A DNA stretch of 64,000 nucleotides from Cupidesulfovibrio sp000226255 (GTDB lineage: Bacteria > Desulfobacterota > Desulfovibrionia > Desulfovibrionales > Desulfovibrionaceae), in NCBI RefSeq assembly GCF_003402415.2, contig NZ_AP036014.1, forward strand, positions 3,906,001 to 3,970,000, written 5' to 3'. The translations under genes and the position numbers were made by a program. This document shows, in pieces, positions 49,853 to 58,748 of the stretch; the stretch's first letter is position 1, and each line of letters begins with the position of its first letter. The notes beneath the pieces are model-generated. The model had not been told where the DNA came from, made no database searches, and worked only from the letters and a program-made list of their open reading frames with translations.

Positions 49853-50857
49853 ATGAATCGACTCCTGGCCCTGCTCGCCGCTTTGGCCCTCATGCTGTCG
49901 TGGTCTGCCGCGTCTGAAGCAACGGAGTACAAGCCCATGACCATCATGGCGGCCACCGCCAACCCTGAAGGCAGCCTCCACGTGGTGGGTCTGACCAAAT
50001 TCAAGGAAATCATCGAAAAAGAATCCGGCGGGGCCATTGCCGTCAAACTGTTCACCGGCGGCTCCATGGGAGACGAACAGTCCAACGTGAAACAGCTGCG
50101 CGGCGGCGAATTGCATATCTCCGCGCTGGCCGCAGGCAACCTGACCCCCTTCGCGCCTCGGGCCACGCTGGTGGTTCTGCCGTATCTGTTTCCAAAAATC
50201 GAAGACGCATACGCACTTTTGGGCAACGACAGCTTCTTGTCCGAGCTGGGTGACGCCGTTGCCAAGCAAAGCAAGACCCGCCCGTTGGCATGGCTGGTTG
50301 GCGGGTACCGGGTACTGACAAATTCCAAGCGCCCGGTGACCCAGATGTCCGACCTTCAGGGATTGAAAATTCGCGTCCCCGCCGTGCCCATCCAGCTGGA
50401 ATCGTTCCGTTCGTGGGGTGTCGAACCGCACCCCCTGGCATGGTCGGAAACCTTCAATGCCCTGCAGCAGGGCGTGGCTGACGGACAGGAAAACCCCCAT
50501 TCCATCAACCGCGACCAGAAGTTCTGGGAAGTGCAGAAGTACATCACCGATCTGCACTACATGCTTTGGGTCGGGCCGCTGCTGGTTTCCGAAAGCTGGT
50601 ACTCCAGGCTGCCTGCGGAAACCAAGTCGCTGGTGGACAAGGCCGCGCGCGAAGCCGCGCGCTACGAGTGGACGTGGGCAGCGGAGCAGGACAAGGCCGC
50701 GCTCAAGACCTGCCTTGAACGCGGCATGAGCATCCACAAGCTCTCCGATGAGCCCGCCTGGATGGAAAAATCCCGTGCCCTGTGGCCCCAATTCCACGAA
50801 GCCATTGGCGGCAAGGAGCAATTGGACAAGGCCCTCGCCATCATCGCCAACAACTAG
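49853..50857 (+). CDS. dctP: TRAP transporter substrate-binding protein (DctP family)
   Basis: A 334-residue periplasmic receptor. The signal peptide (MNRLLALLAALALMLSWSAASEA) is followed by TRAP-type sequence: ATANPEGSLHVVGLTKFKEIIEKESGGAIAVKLFTGGSMGDEQSNVKQLRGGELHIS, RVLTNSKRPVTQMSDLQGLKIRVPAVPIQLESFRSWG with Arg174 at the position that usually salt-bridges an acidic substrate group, and FNALQQGVADGQENP. The conserved arginine fits a carboxylate or sulfonate ligand. GGAGGA precedes the ATG at 49853. The two membrane subunits follow directly. Confidence 0.93.
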   Translation: MNRLLALLAALALMLSWSAASEATEYKPMTIMAATANPEGSLHVVGLTKFKEIIEKESGGAIAVKLFTGGSMGDEQSNVKQLRGGELHISALAAGNLTPFAPRATLVVLPYLFPKIEDAYALLGNDSFLSELGDAVAKQSKTRPLAWLVGGYRVLTNSKRPVTQMSDLQGLKIRVPAVPIQLESFRSWGVEPHPLAWSETFNALQQGVADGQENPHSINRDQKFWEVQKYITDLHYMLWVGPLLVSESWYSRLPAETKSLVDKAAREAARYEWTWAAEQDKAALKTCLERGMSIHKLSDEPAWMEKSRALWPQFHEAIGGKEQLDKALAIIANN

Positions 50858-50924
50858 ATACACCGGGGCCGGGCCATGCACGCCCGGCCCCGACGCCCCC
50901 GATGCCTGACGCAACGGAGAGACC

Positions 50925-51431
50925 ATGACACTGCTCAAGAAATGCTACGACAACCTCGAAGAATATATCTGCGCCCTTCTCGTCGCCACGATGGTGTGTT
51001 GCCTTTCCATCCAGGTGATCATGCGCATCATCACGGGCTCTTCGTTCGCATGGACCGAAGAACTTTCGCGCTACAGCTTCATCTGGTCCGTCTACGTTGG
51101 AGCGGCGCTTGCCGTGAAACGCAACGCCCATGTGCGCATCACCGCCCAGTTTGCCTTCCTTTCTTCACCCGCGCGGCTGGCGGTAAGGGGAGCCACCGAC
51201 ATCCTGTGGATCGCCTTCAATCTCTACTTCGCCAGCGTCAGTTTCGATGCCATAGGCGAGGCTTTGGCATTCCCCGAAATCTCCCCCACCCTCGGCGTGG
51301 TGAAAGGATATGTGGAAATGATCATTCCCGCGTGCTTCATACTGACCAGTTGGCGCATTGCCGAGCAATACCTGGTCCACTGGAGAAACGGCACCCTGTA
51401 CGACCTGGTGAACTACGAGGAGGCTGCGTAA
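50925..51431 (+). CDS. dctQ: TRAP transporter small membrane subunit (DctQ)
   Basis: A 168-residue four-helix membrane subunit. LVATMVCCLSIQVIMRIITGSSFAWTEELSRYSFIWSVYVGAALAVKRNAHVRI is the typical DctQ core, including the WTEE motif and the KRxxHxRI loop. It ends at a TAA that is directly followed by the dctM ATG, so the two are translationally coupled. GGAGAG precedes the ATG at 50925. Base composition is lower in GC than in the flanking genes. Confidence 0.93.
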   Translation: MTLLKKCYDNLEEYICALLVATMVCCLSIQVIMRIITGSSFAWTEELSRYSFIWSVYVGAALAVKRNAHVRITAQFAFLSSPARLAVRGATDILWIAFNLYFASVSFDAIGEALAFPEISPTLGVVKGYVEMIIPACFILTSWRIAEQYLVHWRNGTLYDLVNYEEAA

Positions 51432-52730
51432 ATGACGCCTCTCGAAATCACGTTACTCGCTCTCGTTGGGCTGCTTGCGCTCGGTGTTCCCATATTCATG
51501 TCTCTTGCCATTGCCGCCGCAGCGGCGCTGATGACCAATGACCTGCTGCCCATCTCCATCCTGCACAACACGTTATTCGACGGGCTGAACATCTTCCCCC
51601 TGCTTGCCATACCGTGTTTTGTCGTTGCCGGCACGCTGATGGAGTATGGCAACATCACGCACCAGATCGTGGACGTGGTAAAACAGATGGTGGGGCGCAT
51701 GTACGGAGGACTTGGCATAACCACCATTGTCGCCTGCACGTTTTTCGCCGCCATTTCCGGCTCTGGCCCAGGCACCGTGGCCGCCGTTGGCACCATCCTC
51801 ATCCCGGCGATGCTCCGCAACGGTTATTCCAAGGAATACGCTGCTGCCGCCGCCTCGTCAGGGGGCACCATAGGCATCCTCATTCCGCCCAGCAACCCGA
51901 TGATCATCTATGCAATCATCGGCAACCTGTCCGTCACCGCCATGTTCACGGCGGGCTTCATACCCGGGTTCATCGTCTCCGCCGCCATGATCGCCACCGC
52001 CTTCCTGCTGGCCAAGCGCTCCGGCTTCAAGGGGGATGAGAGTGCCCCCCCATTCGCGTGGCGCCACTTTTGCGCAAGCTGCCGGAAATGCGCCTTCGCG
52101 CTGGCGACCCCCGTCGTCATCCTCGGCTCCATTTACACCGGATACGCAACGCCCGTGGAAGCATCGGTGGTTGCCATCATCTGGGCGCTGTTCGTCGGCA
52201 TCGTCATTAACCGAGCCCTCAAGTGGGAACATGTCGTGAAGGCGCTGCTGGAAGGCGCGATGGTGTGCGGCGCGGTGCTGCTTATCGTGGGCACGTCCAC
52301 GCTTTTTGGCAAAATCCTGACATATGAAGAAGCGCCGCAACGCCTCGCCAATCTCGTCCTGGGATTCTCCGATTCGCCAGAAGTGGTTCTTCTGCTTATC
52401 ATCGCGCTGCTTTATGTTCTTGGCATGTTCATGGAGACCCTCTCCACCATCATCATTCTGGTGCCGGTACTGCTGCCGATGATCATCAAGCTCGGCATCG
52501 ATCCGATCCACTTTGGCATCATCCTCGTCGTCACCAACAACGTGGCGATGCTCACGCCGCCGCTGGGGGTCAACCTGTTCGTCGCCTCCCGCATCACCAA
52601 CCTTTCTGTGGAACGCACATCGGTCGCGGTGTTGCCTTATCTTGCCGCACTGACCATCTGCATCCTTCTCTTCACGTTCTGCCCCGCCATAAGCACGTGG
52701 CTGCCCTACACCCTCGGCTACGGCCAATAG
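51432..52730 (+). CDS. dctM: TRAP transporter large membrane subunit (DctM)
   Basis: A 432-residue, about 12-helix Na+-coupled transport subunit. Family marks include LALGVPIFMSLAIAAAAAL, PLLAIPCFVVAGTLMEYGNITHQIVDVVKQMVGRMYGGLGITTIVACTFFAAISGSGPGTVAAVGTILIPAM, SSGGTIGILIPPSNPMIIYAI and the second half with METLSTIIILVPVLLPM and NNVAMLTPPLGVNLFVAS. The ATG immediately follows the dctQ stop codon. It ends the second unit, followed by a hairpin. Unlike the Desulfovibrio isethionate locus I remember, where Q and M are fused, here they are separate. Confidence 0.95.
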   Translation: MTPLEITLLALVGLLALGVPIFMSLAIAAAAALMTNDLLPISILHNTLFDGLNIFPLLAIPCFVVAGTLMEYGNITHQIVDVVKQMVGRMYGGLGITTIVACTFFAAISGSGPGTVAAVGTILIPAMLRNGYSKEYAAAAASSGGTIGILIPPSNPMIIYAIIGNLSVTAMFTAGFIPGFIVSAAMIATAFLLAKRSGFKGDESAPPFAWRHFCASCRKCAFALATPVVILGSIYTGYATPVEASVVAIIWALFVGIVINRALKWEHVVKALLEGAMVCGAVLLIVGTSTLFGKILTYEEAPQRLANLVLGFSDSPEVVLLLIIALLYVLGMFMETLSTIIILVPVLLPMIIKLGIDPIHFGIILVVTNNVAMLTPPLGVNLFVASRITNLSVERTSVAVLPYLAALTICILLFTFCPAISTWLPYTLGYGQ

Positions 52731-52771
52731 CCCAGGAAACGGGACACACGAGACAGCACGTCTTCCCCCAG

Positions 52772-52801
52772 CCTCCCGACCCGCCTGCGCGGGTCGGGAG
52801 G
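52772..52801 (+). terminator. Hairpin after dctM
   Basis: CCTCCCGACCCG pairs perfectly with CGGGTCGGGAGG around CCTGCG. The following CTCCTGTTG is only weakly T-rich, so some transcription may continue into the activator gene. Confidence 0.65.
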
Positions 52802-52923
52802 CTCCTGTTGCAGGATGGACAATGCACCGAGTGATGGGTCATAGCCCCTCCATGCGGCGACAACACCTCGTCAGCGACACGCCACGATTCGAAACGGACG
52901 CTCCAACTGTCAGAGGACATCCA

Positions 52924-54303
52924 ATGTTTTCGCAGTATTTCGACCAACTGCTGGACACCTTCAGGGACGCCATCTGCATCACCGACCGGACGGGGGTCAT
53001 CGTGTACCTCAACCGACGGCACAGCGAGCTGACCGGCATCCCGAAGGAGGATCTGCTCGGCAAGTCGGCCATCGAGATGGTGCGCCACGGGGTGTTCGAC
53101 ATCGTCCTGAACCCCGAGATCGTGAAAACCCGGCAGGGCACCACCACCATCCAGAACGTCTCCAACGGCCGCAAACTGATCCTCGACGGCAGCCCCATCC
53201 TGGACCGCGAGGGCGAGGTGGCCTTCGTGGTCACCTTCATGCGCGACGTGACCACCCTGGTGGAGCTGAAGCGCGAACTGGCCGCGCAGAAGGAACTGCT
53301 GGACGCCTTCCAGAAGCTGAACAACTTCGACCAGGAACGCACCGAAAATTACCCGCAGATGATGCACAGCGCCGTCATGCGCAACATCTGCGAACAGCTG
53401 GAAGGCATCGCCGAAACCGACGCCACGGTGCTGCTGCTGGGCGACACCGGCGTGGGCAAGGACGTGCTGGCCCGGCGGCTGCACTCGGTCAGCCCGCGCG
53501 CGGGCAAGCCGTTCATCAAGGCGGACTGCGCCAGCATTCCCGCCAACCTCATCGAGACGGAGCTGTTCGGGTACACGCCGGGCACCTTCTCCGGCGGCAA
53601 CCGGCACGGCAAGATGGGCCTCATCGAGGCCGCCGCCGGGGGCACCCTGTTCCTCGACGAGATCGGCGAGCTGCCCATGCCCATGCAGTCGCGCCTGCTG
53701 CGCCTGCTGCAAGACCGCGAGGTGATGCGGGTGGGCTCCACCACCTCATCCAGGGTGGACGTGCGCATCGTGGCCGCCACCAACAAGGATCTGGAAAAAG
53801 AGGTGCGCGACGGGCGCTTTCGCAGCGACCTGTACTACCGCCTGAAGGTGGCGGTTGTCCGCATCCCCCCGCTGCGCCAGCGCAAGGCGGACATCGTGCC
53901 GCTGGCGCAGGGCTTTCTGAAATTCTACTGCTCCAAATACCGCCGCAGCCTGGCCCTGTCGCCCCAGGCGGAGGACGCCCTGCGCGAACACGGCTGGCCC
54001 GGCAACGTGCGCGAACTGGAAAACCTGATGCAGGGGCTGGTGGTCACCTGCCAGCGCAACGTCATCGAACCGCGCGACCTGCCCTTTGTCCGCCCCGCGC
54101 AGGCCAAGGCCGCGCCATGCGCCAGCGCCGGAGCGGGGGTGGACATCGAGGGGCGCAGCTTCAAGGACATCATGCACGAACTGGAAGGGCGCGTGCTGCG
54201 CCAGGCGCTGGCCCGCTACGGCACCATCGCCGAGGTGGCCAAGCAGTTCGGCGTGGACCGCAGCACCATCTTCCGCAAACTGAAGGGCGGGCAGGAAGAC
54301 TAG
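52924..54303 (+). CDS. PAS-AAA+-HTH sigma54-dependent transcriptional activator
   Basis: A 459-residue enhancer-binding protein. An N-terminal PAS domain (about 1-115, FRDAICITDRTGVIVYLNRRHSELTG) probably senses a ligand or redox state. The AAA+ core has Walker A GDTGVGKD (about 173-180), Walker B LFLDEIGELP and the sensor regions through WPGNVRELENLM. The sigma54-contact loop, normally GAFTGA, reads GTFSGG (PGTFSGGNRHGK), keeping the central Phe but changing three positions. A Fis-type HTH ends the protein (GTIAEVAKQFGVDRSTIFRKLK). The ATG at 52924 has AGAGGA 6 bases upstream. As the only sigma54 activator here, next to two sigma54 promoters, it is the probable regulator of both units. Confidence 0.9.
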   Translation: MFSQYFDQLLDTFRDAICITDRTGVIVYLNRRHSELTGIPKEDLLGKSAIEMVRHGVFDIVLNPEIVKTRQGTTTIQNVSNGRKLILDGSPILDREGEVAFVVTFMRDVTTLVELKRELAAQKELLDAFQKLNNFDQERTENYPQMMHSAVMRNICEQLEGIAETDATVLLLGDTGVGKDVLARRLHSVSPRAGKPFIKADCASIPANLIETELFGYTPGTFSGGNRHGKMGLIEAAAGGTLFLDEIGELPMPMQSRLLRLLQDREVMRVGSTTSSRVDVRIVAATNKDLEKEVRDGRFRSDLYYRLKVAVVRIPPLRQRKADIVPLAQGFLKFYCSKYRRSLALSPQAEDALREHGWPGNVRELENLMQGLVVTCQRNVIEPRDLPFVRPAQAKAAPCASAGAGVDIEGRSFKDIMHELEGRVLRQALARYGTIAEVAKQFGVDRSTIFRKLKGGQED

Positions 54304-54529
54304 TCGGCTGCAGAGTTGCGGGTTCCCCCGCCGCTTGTCCGCGCATGCGCCCGGCCCCGCCATTGCGCCGTCCGCAACCGCATTGCGGTTCATGCCGGGG
54401 CGGACGACGCACACCGACACCGGGCAGGCGAGCGGCCCCGCACGCCACGGCCCGCGCCGCTCACGCCCTTGCGCTGCCGCACGTCTTCTGGCACTGCCAA
54501 GTGATCATTTACGCGCACAAGGAGTATGC

Positions 54530-55129
54530 ATGGAGTTCCTGCCCATCAAACGGGCGCTCATGAGCGCCACGGACAAGAGCGGCCTGGCCGACTTCGCGGC
54601 CTTTCTGGCGGGCAACGGCGTGGAACTCGTCTCCACCGGCGGCACGCGCCGCATGCTCGAAGGCGCGGGGCTGAAGGTCACCCCCGTCAGCCGCGTGACC
54701 GGCTTTCCCGAAATCCTCGGGGGCCGGGTGAAGACGCTGCACCCGCACATCCACGGCGGCGTGCTGGCCGACAAGGACAACCCGGAGCACGTGGCCACGC
54801 TGCGCGAACTGGGCATCGCCCCGTTCGACCTGATCTGCGTGAACCTGTACGACTTCGCCACCGCCGCGGCCAAGGGGCTGGACCTCAAGCAGGCCGTGGA
54901 GGAAATCGACATCGGCGGCCCCTGCATGCTGCGCGCGGCGGCCAAGAACTACCACTCCATCCTCGTGCTGCCCTCGCCCGCGTACTACGGCCGGGCCATG
55001 GAGGAAATGCGCGGCAACTCCATGCGCGTGGGGCTGGAATTCCGGCGCGAGATGTCGGTGCTCACCTTTGCCGCCACGGCGGCCTACGACCGGATGATCG
55101 CCGATTATCTGGCGGCGGCTGCCCGTTAG
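54530..55129 (+). CDS. Stand-alone IMP cyclohydrolase (N-terminal half of PurH)
   Basis: Closes the ring of FAICAR to IMP, the last step of purine synthesis. The 199-residue protein is the MGS-like domain of PurH: KRALMSATDKSGLADFAAFL, ELVSTGGTRRMLEGAGL, VTPVSRVTGFPEILGGRVKTLHPHIHGGVLA (phosphate-binding and catalytic region), FDLICVNLYDF and EEIDIGGPCMLRAAAKNY. It stops where the transformylase domain would begin; that domain is a separate gene at 37145. AAGGAG 5 bases before the ATG at 54530 is a strong start. A terminator follows. Confidence 0.93.
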   Translation: MEFLPIKRALMSATDKSGLADFAAFLAGNGVELVSTGGTRRMLEGAGLKVTPVSRVTGFPEILGGRVKTLHPHIHGGVLADKDNPEHVATLRELGIAPFDLICVNLYDFATAAAKGLDLKQAVEEIDIGGPCMLRAAAKNYHSILVLPSPAYYGRAMEEMRGNSMRVGLEFRREMSVLTFAATAAYDRMIADYLAAAAR

Positions 55130-55155
55130 GGCCGTTGTCTCCGTTTCGACTGCCG

Positions 55156-55184
55156 ACCGGGCGTCCGCAAGGGCGCCCGGTTTT
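55156..55184 (+). terminator. Terminator of the IMP cyclohydrolase gene
   Basis: ACCGGGCG pairs with CGCCCGGT across TCCGCAAGGG, followed by TTTTG. Confidence 0.8.
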
Positions 55185-55364
55185 GTCATGGGGCGGAATC
55201 CGCTCGGCCTGCATCCCACGGCGGCCAGTTCGCCAGCCCGGCAGCCGTGCGGAGGCCCTGTTTCCGCCGCTTCCCCGTGCCGCCCCTTCCGCGTATGATG
55301 GGTTTTCGCGCCGGGCAGCCGCCCGAGCGCCCCATTTCCATCCCGCCAGCGCAGGAGCACTCCC

Positions 55365-57272
<1,908 letters not shown>

Positions 57273-57507
57273 CCGGGCCTGCCCCCGGCGCGGCGCGGCG
57301 CGGCCGCGCCCTTCCCGAAGCGCGAACCCCGCTCACCCGGCTCGCATCCCGTGGTTTTCACGGCGCGCGTCCGTGCGTGCATCCGGGGTGTTCCTCGCGG
57401 CCGCGTCAGCTGTCCTGCCCCCACGGCCAGTACGGCTGACGGCGCATGGGGCAACCCCATGCATCGTGCGGGCGCACAGTGCCGCATACCAGCGCGCCGC
57501 CCTCTGC

Positions 57508-57653
57508 ATTGACGCAACATGCCGCCATTGCTCCGGGTATTTTTTTGAAGAAAAATACCCTTTTGCTACGCCATGTTGCACTTGCCGCATTTGCGCCGTG
57601 CAGCATGCGCGCATGCGCATATCCATGTCCATCAATGGATGCGCCATGTTGCA
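57508..57653. repeat. GCAACATG-type repeats and hairpin in AT-richer DNA
   Basis: CGCCATGTTGCA occurs at 57569-57580 and 57642-57653, and a partial inverted copy (CGCAACATGCCG) at about 57513. Between them lie GGGTATTTTT-TTGAAG-AAAAATACCC (57536-57561, perfect 10-bp arms), GCATGCGCGCATGCGC (57603-57618) and CATCAATGGATG. Such a cluster resembles a multi-site operator. Confidence 0.45.
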
Positions 57654-57756
57654 ACACACCGCAGCATGCAGGAAAATGCCATGCATCCGCCGCAATAGTG
57701 CCTTCACAACGCCACACCCCCTTTACAGCAGGGCGACACGCAGCTACCTTGTAATC

Positions 57757-58100
57757 ACCGGCGGAAAAGATCGACCTAGCCAGTGGGTCGGCATCCCGCC
57801 GGAGTACGCAGCGATGCCGAGGGCGTCGCGAGGTTCGCAACCAGTGCACAGAGCGCTCGCAGCCTGCGCCGGAAGCAGGCGGAGCCCAGCCGAGCCACGG
57901 CACGACGCACGGAACGCGGCTAGGGTGAGCAAGCGAAGAACACCATCGGAGGACTGTTCTGGCAGAGATTTACCCCCATAACGGCAAAGCGAGTTGCCCC
58001 CGATGAATAGGGACACGGAAGATAATCCCTAACAGGCGTGCAGCAGAGATCCCGGCGCAAAGCGCGGAATCTCCCGGATATCCGGAGCGGCACGCCTTTC
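57757..58100 (+). ncRNA. Candidate structured non-coding RNA
   Basis: A non-coding block with many nested stems: CGACC/GGTCG (57772-57790), TCGGCATC/GATGCCGA (57788-57820), GGTT/AACC (about 57832-57842), GCCTGC/GCAGGC (57862-57879), a long-range CCTAGCC (57775-57781)/GGCTAGG (57918-57924), GAACA/TGTTC (57938-57959) and AGGGA/TCCCT (58009-58029). The block ends in a terminator at 58035-58106. A weak promoter (TTTACA at 57722, 17 bases, TACCTT at 57745) would start transcription near 57757. I do not recognise the family with confidence. Confidence 0.45.
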
Positions 58101-58106
58101 CTTTTG
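58035..58106 (+). terminator. Branched terminator at the end of the candidate RNA
   Basis: GGCGTGC (58035-58041) pairs with GCACGCC (58090-58096), enclosing GAGATCCCG...GGAATCTC and CCGGATATCCGG stems, and is followed by TTTCCTTTT. Confidence 0.6.
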
Positions 58107-58748
58107 CCGTTTTCCGGCCGCCACGCCGCCCGCAGTCGCCAGCCTGCTCCCGCCCCCCGCCTTCATGTCCCCCGCCTTCATGTCCTTGGTTCCTGCCATC
58201 CTCGCCAATCCCTGCCCTTCCTTGCCCGGTCTTGCCCCCGCCGACAGGTAGTGGCGAGTCGCGCCGCAATTTTCCCTCACGCTGCCAGCGCGTGCCCGAA
58301 CCGCACGGCAATCCTGCATCATCCACTCCTGCACGGCACGCGTGCAACGGCTCGGAACCCACTTTTTCTTCCACACGCCTGGAGTGAGCACACGCAGACC
58401 TTGCCACGCGGCGCGAAAGCGCCTAAATCATACCCAGACGGTAGGCAATAACCCCACTCGCGTGGGGTATTTCACGCCGTCGTCCCGGCGTTGCGGCAGC
58501 ACGCTGACTGCATGGCGTCACCGGAAATGGCCGATTCCACGCAGCCATCTTGACGGCCGCGCGCGCCTGGGGCAGTGCACCCCCTTGCGGGGGCCGAACT
58601 TTTCCGATCGTTTCGCACCGCGTCGCCGCCGCTGACCCATGTTCCGGCCAGCCCCGGCGCATCCGCGCAAGCCCGAACAGACGCGCGACCCCGCGCCGCG
58701 CGCCGCACCCCGCGCCGTCACCCGCGCGCAGCCCACGGAGGTTCCAGC

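Larger units (their letters stand above)
57273..58748. other. 1.5-kb intergenic region with AT-richer repeats and a structured block
   Basis: No protein gene is supported. 57430-57720 is AT-richer and repeat-laden (listed below). 57757-58100 is densely foldable and looks like an RNA gene. 58450-58467 (CCCCACTCGCGTGGGG then TATTT) is a small terminator-like hairpin, and 58577-58602 another (CCCCCTTGCGGGGG). The promoter of the flavoprotein gene at 58749 should lie in the last 300 bases, but I cannot place it. Confidence 0.55.

Noticed and set aside
57740..57765. On the minus strand, GATTACAAGGTAGC resembles the 3' end of 16S rRNA
   Set aside because: The match covers about ten bases only, and no other rRNA sequence is nearby.
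57831..57843. GGTTCGCAACC resembling a tRNA T-arm
   Set aside because: No acceptor stem, anticodon arm or D-arm can be built around it; it is one of several stems in the structured block.
58446..58470. CCCCACTCGCGTGGGG hairpin reminiscent of a type I-E CRISPR repeat
   Set aside because: Only one copy, no repeat-spacer array and no cas genes; it is better explained as a small terminator-like hairpin.
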